Positions 52,680-61,425 of a DNA stretch of 64,000 nt are shown here, one piece after another (the first letter of the stretch is position 1; every line of letters begins with the position of its first letter). The notes below the pieces were generated by a model that had not been told where the DNA came from, searched no databases, and worked only from the letters and a program-made list of their open reading frames with translations. The stretch is from Nonomuraea indica. Lineage in GTDB: Bacteria; Actinomycetota; Actinomycetes; Streptosporangiales; Streptosporangiaceae. The stretch is from NCBI RefSeq assembly GCF_002850745.1, contig NZ_KZ559479.1, forward strand, positions 36,117-100,116, read 5' to 3'. The position numbers and the translations under genes were made by a program.

Positions 52680-53021
52680 TCAGCGGCGGTGGACCATGGT
52701 GGCCGCGGCGGCGACGTTGACCGCGACGATGGCGAGCCAGGCGATGATCAGCCCCATCGTCCCCGCGGTGGAGCCCGCGATCGCGGTCAGCGGCACGCCG
52801 AGCGCCAGCGAGCCCAGGGTGATCGGTGCCATGCCGTTGCCCTTGGGCTTGCGCGGCGAGGCCGGATGGGCGTCGAGCTCCGCCTGCACGCGGGCGGCGA
52901 TGGTGGCGTCGAGCCGCGCCGCGAACGACTCGACGAGCGCCGCCTCGTAGGCAGGGCCGAGGTCGCGGTGGGCGTCCAGCGTGGCCTGGAGATCTTCGCG
53001 GATGGGGTGGGTGTCCTGCAT
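52680..53021 (-). CDS. Small membrane protein of unknown function
   Basis: 113 residues from ATG 53021. The first 65 are soluble and helical (MQDTHPIREDLQATLDAHRD), with a short basic joint PRKPKGNG, then two hydrophobic helices (ITLGSLALGVPLTAIAGS and MGLIIAWLAIVAVNVAAAAT). GGGAG stands 9 bases ahead. Divergent from the hydrolase at 53103. Confidence 0.72.
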   Translation of the reverse strand: MQDTHPIREDLQATLDAHRDLGPAYEAALVESFAARLDATIAARVQAELDAHPASPRKPKGNGMAPITLGSLALGVPLTAIAGSTAGTMGLIIAWLAIVAVNVAAAATMVHRR

Positions 53022-53102
53022 GCGGTCATTCTCCCCGCTGGGCGACCCGCCGTCATCAGCCCTGAGAGCTAGCGTCGGATCGTCCGAAGGTACGGTTGCG
53101 CC

Positions 53103-53699
53103 ATGGAGGTCATGACGCCGCGCGGGCCGGCGCGGGTCGAGGTCGACGAGGCGGAGCGGCCCCGGATGCTGCTGGTCCTGACCCACGGCTCGGCCGGGAC
53201 GGTGGACGCGCCCGACCTGCTGGCGGTGCGCGACGCGGCGCTCGGCGTGGGCGCGAGCGTGGCCCGGGTGACGCAGCCGTTCAGGCTCGCGGGGGGCCGG
53301 GCTCCGGGCCCGGCGGCCCGGCAGGACGAGGCCTGGGGGGCGGTGCTGGGCGAGCTGCGGGCCCGCTGGCCGGGGCTGCCGCTGGTGCAGGGCGGCCGGA
53401 GCAACGGGGCCAGGGTCGCTTGCCGTACCGCCAGGGACGTCGGCGCGACGGCGGTCGTGGCCCTGGCGTTCCCGCTGCACCCGCCGGGCCGGCCCGAACG
53501 GTCGCGAGCGGACGAGCTGCGCGGCGCCGGCGTGGACGTGCTCGTCGTGAACGGAGACCGCGACCCGTTCGGCGTGCCCGACGCCGCCGACGCGGCGCGG
53601 CTGGTCGTGCTGCCGGGGGAGGGGCACGAGCTGAAGAAGGACCCGGCCCGGGTGGGCGAGGTGGTCGCGCGGTGGCTGCGAGCCCTGGTGCCCGCCTAG
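53103..53699 (+). CDS. Alpha/beta hydrolase, KANL3/Tex30-like
   Basis: 198 residues. Compact hydrolase fold without a lid: LLVLTHGSAGTVD (oxyanion loop), nucleophile elbow QGGRSNGARVA (Ser about 100), acid VVNGDRDPFG (about 158) and His in PGEGHELKKDP (about 181). This arrangement matches the KANL3/Tex30 group of small hydrolases. Substrate unknown. Confidence 0.85.
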   Translation: MEVMTPRGPARVEVDEAERPRMLLVLTHGSAGTVDAPDLLAVRDAALGVGASVARVTQPFRLAGGRAPGPAARQDEAWGAVLGELRARWPGLPLVQGGRSNGARVACRTARDVGATAVVALAFPLHPPGRPERSRADELRGAGVDVLVVNGDRDPFGVPDAADAARLVVLPGEGHELKKDPARVGEVVARWLRALVPA

Positions 53700-53709
53700 A
53701 ACGGTGACT

Positions 53710-53736
53710 CTCCCGGGCCGCCCCGTCACCCGGGAG
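53710..53736 (+). terminator. Hairpin behind the small hydrolase gene
   Basis: CTCCCGGG (53710-53717) and CCCGGGAG (53729-53736), perfect 8-base arms, 11 bases after the stop codon. Confidence 0.55.
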
Positions 53737-53930
53737 CGGGCGGGACCGGCGAGCCCGACCCGCGCGGGAAGCCCCCAGGGAGCCCCACCGGCTGCCCACA
53801 GGGGTTGGGCGGTGGGGTCCGGGACTCGTCGCGAAGGGTTGATGACCCGCTCCGGATCACCGGTGTGGACACGGGGGAGCGGGAGGCGCCGGGCCGCCAC
53901 GCGGCGCGGCGGTCGTGGAGACGTGCGAGG

Positions 53931-54122
53931 TCAGGCGGCTCCGACCACGGGCCGGTGCGGGGCGATGGCGGTGCCGCCCGGCAGCAGCTCTCCGGTGTCC
54001 TCGAACAGGACCACGCCGTTGCACAGCAGGCTCCACCCCTGCTCGGGGTGGCAGGCGATGGTACGTGCGGCCTCGCGGTCGGGCGCCTCGGCGGACGGAC
54101 AGACCGGGTGGTGCGGGCACAT
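53931..54122 (-). CDS. DUF5999 family protein
   Basis: 63 residues: MCPHHPVCPSAEAPDREAAR, then HPEQGWSLLCNGVVLFEDTG, LLPGG and APHRP. This is the almost invariant small DUF5999 protein of actinomycetes. The CxxHxxC start could bind a metal. ATG 54122 has GGAGG 7 bases ahead. Function unknown. Nothing else is seen in 53737-53930. Confidence 0.85.
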   Translation of the reverse strand: MCPHHPVCPSAEAPDREAARTIACHPEQGWSLLCNGVVLFEDTGELLPGGTAIAPHRPVVGAA

Positions 54123-54319
54123 CGGCGTGCCTCCGATATCTCGTCGAAGCCCCCGCGGGAAGGGCGGGAGCGGCTCGGGTTCGTCGTTGTAGCAAGTGTG
54201 CGATGTACGTCACACCATCCGACATAGTCCGTTAGGACGGTTGGAGGAGGATGCCGGGGAGGTGTGACCCTCGACACAGCGTGCCTTAAGCAGGATAACG
54301 GTCCAAGCTCGACACGCCA

Positions 54320-54889
54320 CTACGTTTCGAGGCCTTTGAGCAACGCCTCCAGCCCCCGTTCGAAATCGACGTCGGCCCGTTCGTCGCGGCGGACCCACTC
54401 GTCCACCTCGGGATCGGCCCAGCCGGACTGCTGCACCTCCACCGCCACGCTGCCGAAGACGAACGCCCGCAGCGCGCGCACGGCCTCGGCGGCGCCGGGC
54501 AGGCCCGCGTCGGTGAGCTGCTCGGTCTGCTCCCGGATGGCGACGGCGGTGGCGCCCTTGGGCGGTTTGGTCAGGGCGAGCGCGAGGACGCCCGGATGGT
54601 CGCGCAGCAGCTCACGGCTGGCCCGGCACCACGCCTTGGCGGTCTCCTGCCAGGTGGACCCCGGCTCGACGTGGACCGCCGTGACGTGCTCGGCCAGCGC
54701 GTCCATCAGCGCCTCCTTGCCGCGCGGCAGGTGGTGGTAGATGGCCATCGCCTCCACCTGCAGCGCGTCGCCGAGTCGGCGCATGGTCAACCGGCGCAGG
54801 CCCTGCGTGTCGGCGATGTGCAGTGCGGCCTCGATGATGCGCTCCCGGGAGAGCGGCACGGGCGGCCTCTTGGCTGGCATGGAGATCAT
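54320..54889 (-). CDS. TetR family regulator (TetR_C type)
   Basis: 189 residues. N-terminal LSRERIIEAALHIADTQGLRRLTMRRLGDALQVEAMAIYHHLPRGKEALMDALA (about 13-65) is the TetR DNA-binding domain of the class with a tetracycline-repressor-like C-terminus. Two starts, ATG 54889 and 54880, neither with a ribosome site. TTAC-TAT-GTAA (54891-54901) lies directly ahead and may be its own operator. Divergent from a small unknown gene. Confidence 0.85.
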   Translation of the reverse strand: MISMPAKRPPVPLSRERIIEAALHIADTQGLRRLTMRRLGDALQVEAMAIYHHLPRGKEALMDALAEHVTAVHVEPGSTWQETAKAWCRASRELLRDHPGVLALALTKPPKGATAVAIREQTEQLTDAGLPGAAEAVRALRAFVFGSVAVEVQQSGWADPEVDEWVRRDERADVDFERGLEALLKGLET

Positions 54890-54991
54890 CTTACTATGTA
54901 AAGGGCCTGGGGCCGGTCCGATGACGAGGCGTGGCGTGAAACGGCGTACCCTTGTCGCTGGTAAGCAGTGGGTGCGCGAAAGGCAGAGTCG

Positions 54992-55390
54992 ATGGCGTTT
55001 TTCCGTCCGCGGGTGAGCCGGGAGGCCGAGGTCCGCTACCACGCGGATCTGGAGATCTCCAGGACGTTCCCGGAGCTGCTGGAGAAGGCCAGGAAGGCCG
55101 AGCAGACCCTGCGCGAGCTGAGGGCCGCCGACGCGGACGAGGTCGAGCTCCTGGGCGCCGGGCTGGCGTTCGACAAGGCGCTCACCGAGGCGCTGCGGGC
55201 CGCCGAGGCGGGCCAGCGGTCCACGTTCGGCGTGCGGTCCTACGACGACCGCATCGCGCGCCGCAAGGCGAAGGCCACCCCGGCCGGCGCCATGTGGACC
55301 GCCGAGGTCGAGCGGCTGCGCACGCTGCGCGAGGAGAACCGGATGTGGGGCATCCCGCGCATCCCCCGTCCCGTCCCCGCCCAACGCTAG
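54992..55390 (+). CDS. Unknown helical cytoplasmic protein
   Basis: 132 residues from ATG 54992 (AAAGG ahead). Mostly charged helices: EVRYHADLEISRTFPELLEK, LAFDKALTEALRAAEAGQRS, and WTAEVERLRTLREENRMWGI. No family recognised, no membrane segment. It may be a target of the divergent TetR protein. The stop is followed after 9 bases by a 17-bp tandem array. Confidence 0.7.
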   Translation: MAFFRPRVSREAEVRYHADLEISRTFPELLEKARKAEQTLRELRAADADEVELLGAGLAFDKALTEALRAAEAGQRSTFGVRSYDDRIARRKAKATPAGAMWTAEVERLRTLREENRMWGIPRIPRPVPAQR

Positions 55391-55399
55391 AACCGGCCC

Positions 55400-55570
55400 G
55401 GCGTCAGGGCCCGCCCGGTGTCAGGGCCCGCCCGGTGTCAGGGCTCGCCCGGCGTCAGGACTCGCTCGGCATCGGGGCCCGCCCGGCGTCAGGACTCGCT
55501 CGGCATCGGGGCTCGCCGGGCGCCGGGGCCCGTCCAGTGCCGGGAGCCCCTCCGGCGCCGGGACCTGCTC
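55400..55570. repeat. Ten-copy 17-bp tandem array
   Basis: Units start at 55400 and every 17 bases (one unit of 18): consensus GGCGTCAGGGCCCGCCC. An AB alternation (ggcgtcaggactcgctc / ggcatcggggcccgccc) occurs in units 4-7, showing a later 34-bp duplication. It begins 9 bases after a stop codon. The remaining gap to 55752 is GC-rich without a gene. Confidence 0.93.
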
Positions 55571-55752
55571 GGCGTGGCGGGAGCGGACGGCGCGCACGTC
55601 GCGCGCTCACCCGGCCGTGCCGACGGTGAACGGCCGCCCCGGGCGCTGACGGCCGCGCGGGGTGCCGGGCCGTGTTCCAGGACGGCCGGATCGCGGACGC
55701 CGTCGCCGCGCCGTCGCGCCCCCGCCCGCCTGGATCGCCGAGGACCCCCCGA

Positions 55753-56487
55753 GTGAGATCACACGTGCGCATCCCGCTGCCCGACGGCGACGCGCTGACC
55801 GCGACCGTGGCCCTGCCGGAGCGGACCGCACCCGCGACCGGATGGCCGGGGGTGGTGATCGTGCACGAGGTCTACGGCGTCGAGCCCGACATGCTCGATG
55901 TGGCGGACCTGTTCGCCGACCACGGGTACGCGGCCGTCCTGCCCGACCTCTACAGCCACGGCACCAGGATCGCGTGCCTGGCGCGGTCCATGCACCAGCT
56001 GGTCACCGGCAGGCCGGGGCGGCCCACCTCCGACATCGACGCGACGCGGCGATGGCTGGCAGGACGCGACGACGTCGACGGCCACCGGCTCGGCGTGATC
56101 GGGTTCTGCATGGGCGGCGGGTTCGCCCTCGCCTACGCCGCGGGCGCGCCGCCTGGCGTGCGGGCCGCGTCGGTGAACTACGGCGCGGTCCCGCGCGACA
56201 TGGCGCGGCTGCGGGCGGTGTGCCCGGTGGTGGGCTCCTACGGCGGCCGTGACAGGGGCTTCCGGACACACGGCAGCCGGCTGCGGGAGCACCTGAGCGC
56301 GCTCGGCGTCGAGCACGACGTCGAGATCTACTCCGACGCCGGGCACTCCTTCATGACCGACGGTCACCATCCCGTGGCGAGGCTCGCGCTGTTCCCGCTG
56401 CGGCACGGCCTCGTCCGCCCGGCCGCGGACGAGGCCTGGCGGCGCACGTTCGCCTTCTTCGACGCGCACGTCGCCGGCCACCGCTGA
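55753..56487 (+). CDS. Dienelactone hydrolase family protein
   Basis: 244 residues. Catalytic Cys in GVIGFCMGGGFALAY (about 118), acid in SYGGRDRGF (about 165) and His in SDAGHSFMTD (about 197), with VVIVHEVYGVEPDMLDVADLFADHGYAA opening the fold. Such enzymes open cyclic esters in aromatic breakdown or act on other esters. GTG 55753 is the family start; there is no good ribosome site. Confidence 0.87.
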   Translation: MRSHVRIPLPDGDALTATVALPERTAPATGWPGVVIVHEVYGVEPDMLDVADLFADHGYAAVLPDLYSHGTRIACLARSMHQLVTGRPGRPTSDIDATRRWLAGRDDVDGHRLGVIGFCMGGGFALAYAAGAPPGVRAASVNYGAVPRDMARLRAVCPVVGSYGGRDRGFRTHGSRLREHLSALGVEHDVEIYSDAGHSFMTDGHHPVARLALFPLRHGLVRPAADEAWRRTFAFFDAHVAGHR

Positions 56488-56509
56488 CGCGCCCCCGGCC
56501 CGCGACGGA

Positions 56510-57949
56510 TCAACCGTTGCGGGAGGCCGCCAGCGCGACCGCGGCACGGGCGCCCGCCGCGGCGACGCCGGGGATGCTCGACGTGATGAACGGACCGCCG
56601 CCGGCAAGGTCCCCCACCACGTGCAGGCGCGGGTCGGCGGGGACCAGCCCGCCCGCCGGGTGCAGCGCGGCGAGCCCGTCGTCGAGCAGGGACGTGACCA
56701 GCGGCTCGGCCGCGCGGGGCAGTGCCTGGGGCGGCGGGTTCACGGCGTTGACGACGGCGTCGGCGTCCAGCTCGCCGGTGTCGCCCAGCACCCGGAACCC
56801 GCCCTCCACCGCCTCGATCTTGCGCACGCCCGCCACCATGGTGAGCTGCCCGTCCTCGAACAGCCGCAGCAGGACGGCGGCGTTCACCGGCACCATGGGC
56901 GAGGCCAGGCTGGTGGCGAGCCGGAAGTGCGCGCGCAGCCGCTCGCGGTCGGCCTCGGGCAGCAACCGCCACGCGTACGGGCCGACGGTGTGCGCGGCCT
57001 CCTGCAGCACCCGCCGCCCGATCCCGGGGTCGTCGACGGCCGCCAGCTGCCGCCGCAACCGCCGCACGGGCTCCTCGGACCCGGCCGACAGCAGCTCGGC
57101 CGTGAAACGCGCGAAGTCCTCGCCCGTCTCGGCCAGCTCGGCCCGGAACAGCCCGGCGAGGTCGTCGAGGGTCAGGCCGCCGTGCTCGCGGCACAGCTCC
57201 TCCACCCGTCCGACGGTCAGGTGCACGGGCCGGTGGCCGAGGGGACGCTGCCAGACATGGGGCAGCATGCCGCTCCGGGACACCAGCGTGATCCGCCCGG
57301 CATGGCCGCGTGCGGCGAGCGACACCACCGCGTCCACGGCGGTCAGCCCGCTGCCGATCACCGCGACGTGGGCTCCGGCCGGGATCCGGCCGAGCGTGTG
57401 CGCCAGCGGATACGGATCGTCCACGAACCCCGCGGCGCCGCCCAGGCCGTAGTGGTCCTGCGGCGTCCCCCTGCCGATGCACAGCACCACCCGATCGGCC
57501 CGGTGGTGGTGGCCGTCCTCCGTGCGCAGCGTCACCCGCGCACCGCCGGAGCGGGCCGCCGCGACGACCCGGGCGGCCACGACCCGGGTCCGCCAGCCCC
57601 GCCGCCGCAGTGCGGCGAGCGCGGCCTCGGCGGCGTCGGCGAGGTACTCGCCGTAGAGCCCGCGCGGCACCAGCGGCTGTCCCAGCAGCTCGTCCAGGTG
57701 GGCGGCGGCACGCTCCGGGCCCAGCCAGGAGGCGTAGTGCCCGCCGTCCTGGTGGCGGATCGACATGATGGCGGGCGGGGCGTTGACCAGCACGCTGTCC
57801 AGATCCGGCCCGTACGGGCGTCCCCGCCACAGATGCGCGGACGGCTCGAACACGGTGACCTCCCCCGCCTCCATCCCCGCCCCGCCGACGGCCAGAGCGT
57901 CCAGCAGCCCGACAGCGGCAGCGCCGCCCCCCACGATCGCGATACGCAT
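56510..57949 (-). CDS. FAD/NAD(P)-binding oxidoreductase (NAD_binding_9 type)
   Basis: 479 residues. FAD Rossmann start RIAIVGGGAAAVGLLDAL (2-19), NAPPAIMSIRHQDGGHYASW (lysine/ornithine oxygenase-like loop), second Rossmann AHVAVIGSGLTAVDAVVSLA (about 195), and the final VVGDLAGGGPFITSSIPGVAAAGA. Family members are flavin monooxygenase-like or dehydrogenases of unknown substrate. ATG 57949 has AAGGAAGGA 6 bases ahead. Divergent from the LuxR regulator. Confidence 0.85.
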   Translation of the reverse strand: MRIAIVGGGAAAVGLLDALAVGGAGMEAGEVTVFEPSAHLWRGRPYGPDLDSVLVNAPPAIMSIRHQDGGHYASWLGPERAAAHLDELLGQPLVPRGLYGEYLADAAEAALAALRRRGWRTRVVAARVVAAARSGGARVTLRTEDGHHHRADRVVLCIGRGTPQDHYGLGGAAGFVDDPYPLAHTLGRIPAGAHVAVIGSGLTAVDAVVSLAARGHAGRITLVSRSGMLPHVWQRPLGHRPVHLTVGRVEELCREHGGLTLDDLAGLFRAELAETGEDFARFTAELLSAGSEEPVRRLRRQLAAVDDPGIGRRVLQEAAHTVGPYAWRLLPEADRERLRAHFRLATSLASPMVPVNAAVLLRLFEDGQLTMVAGVRKIEAVEGGFRVLGDTGELDADAVVNAVNPPPQALPRAAEPLVTSLLDDGLAALHPAGGLVPADPRLHVVGDLAGGGPFITSSIPGVAAAGARAAVALAASRNG

Positions 57950-58136
57950 GACGTTCCTTCCTTGTCGGTCCCCACGGCTCTTCCGAGCCTCGCGGGCGCC
58001 GGGATCGCGCTCCATCACCCCGATGCGGGGGATCGGCGAGGAATGACCCCCTCGAATGAGGGGTTGGCGAGAGAGAGGAGAACGGGCAGGCTGACGCGTG
58101 TCCAGCCCTCGCAGGTGACCCGCGTCAGGAGGTTCG

Positions 58137-59216
58137 ATGACCCACCCGCCCCGCCACGCCGGGATCCTGTCGGCCGCCGAGCGGGCGGCGAGCCCGCTGG
58201 AGCTGTTCAGCCGCGCCTCGGCCCGTTTGCGGCGGGTGCTGCCGTTCGACGCCGCCGTGTGGTCGGCCACCGACCCGGAGACGGGCCTGGTCACCGCGCC
58301 CATGCTGGTGGAGAACCTCGGTTCCGGCGAAGGGTGCGCCGCCTACTGGGAGAGCGAGCTCCTGGAGGAGAACGTCCTGCCGTTCCGTGACCTCGCCCGC
58401 GCCGCCGTGCCCGCGGCCGGTCTGCGCGCGGCCACCGGCGACCTGCCCGCGCGCAGCGCCCGGTTCCGCCGCCTGCTCGGAGACCAGGGCGTGGACGACG
58501 AACTGCGGGCCGTGCTGCGGATCGGCGGCCGGCCGTGGGGGTCGGTGAGCCTGTTCCGCATGCGGGGCGGCCGGCCGTTCGGCCGGCCCGAGATCGCGTT
58601 GCTCGCCGAGCTGTCCGGACCGCTCGCCGACCGGTTGCGCCGCTTCGCCCGCCCGTCGGCATCGGACGGCGGGCCCGGGGCGCCCGCTCCCGGCCTGCTG
58701 CTGTTCGACGAGCACGGCGAGGCCACGTCGATCAACGAGGAGGCCCGGCGCCATCTCGCGCTGCTGCCGGACGGCCCGTCCACGCCGTCGGCGCTCGGGC
58801 TGAGGCTGCCCATCTGGCTGATCGGCACGGCTCTGCAGGCGCGCGCCGTCGCGCGGGGCCACGATCGCGGCAGCGCCCGCACCCGCATCCGGACCGTCGA
58901 CGGCCGGTGGCTGACCTGTCGCGCCTCGTGCCTGAGCGGCCCCGGCGGACGGCCGGGCCCGACCGCGCTCGTCATCGAGCCCGCGGCCCCCGCCGACCTG
59001 GCCGTCATCGTCGCCGAGGCGTACGGCCTGACGCCACGGGAGTTCGAGGTCGCTCAGCTGGTGGCACGGGGCCTGCCCACCACGGAGATCGCCGCGGCCC
59101 TGTTCATCTCTCCGCACACCGTGCGCGGCCATCTGAAGGCCGTCTTCGGCAAGGCGGGAATCACCAGCCGGGGTGAGCTGGTCGCGCAGCTGTTCGCCGA
59201 GACCCACCGGCCGTAG
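58137..59216 (+). CDS. GAF/PAS-linked LuxR-type transcriptional regulator
   Basis: 359 residues. A GAF-like sensory region (about 20-165, LFSRASARLRRVLPFDAAVW), a PAS-like unit (LLLFDEHGEATSINEEARRHL) and a C-terminal LuxR helix-turn-helix LTPREFEVAQLVARGLPTTEIAAALFISPHTVRGHLKAVFGKAG (about 296-340). It probably controls the divergent oxidoreductase gene, 187 bases away. ATG 58137 has AGGAGG 4 bases ahead. The stop lies in a 12-bp repeat. Confidence 0.87.
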   Translation: MTHPPRHAGILSAAERAASPLELFSRASARLRRVLPFDAAVWSATDPETGLVTAPMLVENLGSGEGCAAYWESELLEENVLPFRDLARAAVPAAGLRAATGDLPARSARFRRLLGDQGVDDELRAVLRIGGRPWGSVSLFRMRGGRPFGRPEIALLAELSGPLADRLRRFARPSASDGGPGAPAPGLLLFDEHGEATSINEEARRHLALLPDGPSTPSALGLRLPIWLIGTALQARAVARGHDRGSARTRIRTVDGRWLTCRASCLSGPGGRPGPTALVIEPAAPADLAVIVAEAYGLTPREFEVAQLVARGLPTTEIAAALFISPHTVRGHLKAVFGKAGITSRGELVAQLFAETHRP

Positions 59217-59242
59217 GACCGGCCGTAGGACCGGCCGTGGGA
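59207..59242. repeat. Three-copy 12-bp repeat including a stop codon
   Basis: CCGGCCGTAGGA at 59207, 59219 and (with one change) 59231. The stop codon of the LuxR-type gene (TAG, 59214-59216) is in the first unit, so extra copies lie just beyond the gene. Confidence 0.9.
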
Positions 59243-59309
59243 GCCGCCGTCGGCCGCCGCCATCCCGCCGTCCCGCTCCGGCCGTATGCCGTGGCCCGCC
59301 GCCGGACAT

Positions 59310-59343
59310 GGCGGAGCCCCGGCCGGTCGGCCGGGGCTCCGCC
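59310..59343. terminator. Two-way terminator between LuxR and sigma factor genes
   Basis: Perfect 15-base arms GGCGGAGCCCCGGCC (59310-59324) and GGCCGGGGCTCCGCC (59329-59343) with a 4-base loop GGTC, between two converging genes. Confidence 0.8.
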
Positions 59344-59419
59344 GTCGACCCTCATGCTCCGTGAGGGGGTGCGCTGGTGGCAGCGGTCCGTCAGGGGCGG
59401 GCCGCGCCGGGCGGCCGGG

Positions 59420-60835
59420 TCAGCTGGCCCAGTCGAGCAGCGGTCGCGTGTTGCTCGGGTGCCGCAACTTGGACAGCGACTCCTTCTCGAGCTGGCGGAT
59501 CCGCTCCCGGGTCAGGCCCAGGTGCTTGCCGATCTCGTCGAGGGTGTGCGGCTTGCCGTCCACGAGGCCGAACCGCAGCGCCATGATCTTCGACTCGCGC
59601 GGGGAGAGGTTCTCCAGCACGCCGCGCAGCTGGTCGCCCAGCAGCTGGCGGTCGACGATCTCCGACGCCTCCGGGGAGTCCACGTCCTCGATGAGGTCGC
59701 CGATCGTGGTCTCGCCGTCCTCACCGATGGTGGCGTTCAGCGAGATCGGCTGACGGCTGGTGCGCAGCAGCTCCTCGATCTGGTCGGGGGTCTTGTCCAG
59801 CTCGACGGCCAGCTCCTCGGGCGTGGGCTCGCGGCCCAGCCTCTGGTGCATGTCGCGCTCGATGCGCGACAGCTTCGACAGCATCTCCAGCACGTGGACG
59901 GGCAGCCGGATGGTGCGCGCCGAGTCGGCGAAGCCGCGCTGGATGGCCTGCCGGATCCACCACATCGCGTACGTGGAGAACTTGAAGCCCTTGGTGTAGT
60001 CGAACTTCTCCACCGCCCTGATCAGGCCCAGGTTGCCCTCCTGGACCACGTCGAGCAGCGACATGCCGCGGTCGGTGTACTTCTTGGCGACCGAGACGAC
60101 CAGCCGGAGGTTGGCCTCCAGCATGTGGTCCTTGGCCTCCTTGCCGTCGCGGACGACCATCTCCAGGTCCTCACGGGCGGCGGGGGACAGGGAGACGTCG
60201 GTCTCCAGCTTGTACTCGGCGTACAGGCCGGCCTCGATCCGCCGGGCCAGCTCGACCTCCTGCGCGGCGGTCAGCAGGGTGCGCCGCCCGATCGACTTGA
60301 GGTAGGTGTGCACCGAGTCGCCCATGACGGACTGGTTGTCGTCGAGGTCGAGCGCCTCGTCGCCGTCCAGGTCGGCGTCCTCGGCGACGAGGACGGGCGC
60401 GTCGGGCTCGGCCTCGGCGGGGGTGGGGGTCGCGGTGACGGCCTGGACCGGCTCGGGGACGACCGGCTCGGGGACGACCGGCTCGGCCGTGGTCAGGTCG
60501 GCGCGCGTCAGGGCCGCGTCGGTCGCGGCCGCGCGCTTGGTGCTGGTGGTGGTGCTCGTCGTCGCCTTCTTCGCGGTCCTGGTGGTCTGGACGGTCGGGG
60601 TGGCCTTGCGCGTGGTCCTCCTGGCAGGCTTGCCCAGGGACGGCTCGTCCTCCGCGGCCAGGCTGACGCCGGCCTCGGTGAGCTCGCGCAGGATCGACCG
60701 GCCCTGTACGGGACTGATGCCGGCCTCCGCGAACGCGTCACGCAGCTCCGCGAGGGAAAGATGACCCTGGACTCGCCCTCGGTCAAGCAGCTGGTCGAGG
60801 GTCGCGGGCGGGGTCGCCACGGCGGTTCGGGGCAT
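59420..60835 (-). CDS. RNA polymerase sigma factor, RpoD/SigA family (divergent paralogue)
   Basis: 471 residues. Region 1.1-like start LDQLLDRGRVQGHLSLAELR, a basic Thr/Ala spacer, then region 1.2 SVHTYLKSIGRRTLLTAAQEVELARRIEAG, region 2 EANLRLVVSVAKKYTDRG to FKFSTYAMWWIRQAIQRGFADSARTIRLPVH, region 3, and region 4 TLDEIGKHLGLTRERIRQLEKESLSKLRHP. The usual ends FSTYATWWIRQAITRA and LRHPSRSQVLRDYLD are changed, which suggests a group 2 or a strongly diverged group 1 factor. ATG 60835 has GGAGGAGG ahead. Confidence 0.87.
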   Translation of the reverse strand: MPRTAVATPPATLDQLLDRGRVQGHLSLAELRDAFAEAGISPVQGRSILRELTEAGVSLAAEDEPSLGKPARRTTRKATPTVQTTRTAKKATTSTTTSTKRAAATDAALTRADLTTAEPVVPEPVVPEPVQAVTATPTPAEAEPDAPVLVAEDADLDGDEALDLDDNQSVMGDSVHTYLKSIGRRTLLTAAQEVELARRIEAGLYAEYKLETDVSLSPAAREDLEMVVRDGKEAKDHMLEANLRLVVSVAKKYTDRGMSLLDVVQEGNLGLIRAVEKFDYTKGFKFSTYAMWWIRQAIQRGFADSARTIRLPVHVLEMLSKLSRIERDMHQRLGREPTPEELAVELDKTPDQIEELLRTSRQPISLNATIGEDGETTIGDLIEDVDSPEASEIVDRQLLGDQLRGVLENLSPRESKIMALRFGLVDGKPHTLDEIGKHLGLTRERIRQLEKESLSKLRHPSNTRPLLDWAS

Positions 60836-60954
60836 GAGGACACCTCCTCCATACGGAGTCGAAGCGATCAGGCAGGTTGTGGTGGGGCGGCTCCGGCCGC
60901 TCAGCGCACCAGTATCAATAACGCCATTCGCCGCAGTTTGTTCCCGCATGGACG

Positions 60955-60975
60955 AAAAAAGGGGCGGACCACCCC
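60955..60975 (-). terminator. Intrinsic terminator of the small secreted protein gene
   Basis: On the minus strand GGGGTGGTCCGCCCC (60975-60961) folds into a short stem and is followed by six T. It begins 27 bases after the stop at 61002. This is the most typical rho-independent terminator in the window after the trp one. Confidence 0.75.
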
Positions 60976-61001
60976 GAAAGTGACCCACCCCACCAGGGGT
61001 T

Positions 61002-61382
61002 CTACTCCTCGACGACGACGTCGCCCGGCTTCACCTCGGGCATCGGCATGGGCTGGGCCTCCTCGAGCCGGTCGTCCGACCAGTATTCGAGCACCTCGCC
61101 CGGGTCGGGATTGACCTCCTGGGACACCACGACGTCCTCCGGCGCGCGGGTCGCCTCGGTGAGCTGGTCGACGGGCTGCGGCGCCTGCTCGGACGGCTGG
61201 GTCGCCCGCGTGTCCGGCGCGGCCGGCTGCCCGGACGGCGCGGCCTTCTCCACCACCGCTCTGGTCTCCTTGGCGACCTGGTCGAGCCTGCCCGCGGAGG
61301 CGGCCGCCGCGACGGAGACGCCGCCGACGACGATCACGCCGACGACCGCCGCGGATGCCCACATCTTGCGGGTCTGGTCCAT
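61002..61382 (-). CDS. Secreted or membrane-anchored acidic protein
   Basis: 126 residues. N-terminal hydrophobic segment (KMWASAAVVGVIVVGGVSVAAAASA, about 6-30) is a signal peptide or anchor, followed by a Pro/Gln/Glu-rich disordered domain (SGQPAAPDTRATQPSEQAPQ, EVLEYWSDDRLEEAQPMPMP). AAGGAGGG 6 bases ahead of ATG 61382. Between the sigma factor and menE genes, same strand; not recognised. Confidence 0.72.
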   Translation of the reverse strand: MDQTRKMWASAAVVGVIVVGGVSVAAAASAGRLDQVAKETRAVVEKAAPSGQPAAPDTRATQPSEQAPQPVDQLTEATRAPEDVVVSQEVNPDPGEVLEYWSDDRLEEAQPMPMPEVKPGDVVVEE

Positions 61383-61425
61383 GAAGGCTCCCTCCTTGCT
61401 TTCCCCACTATGACGCATCCGAAGG

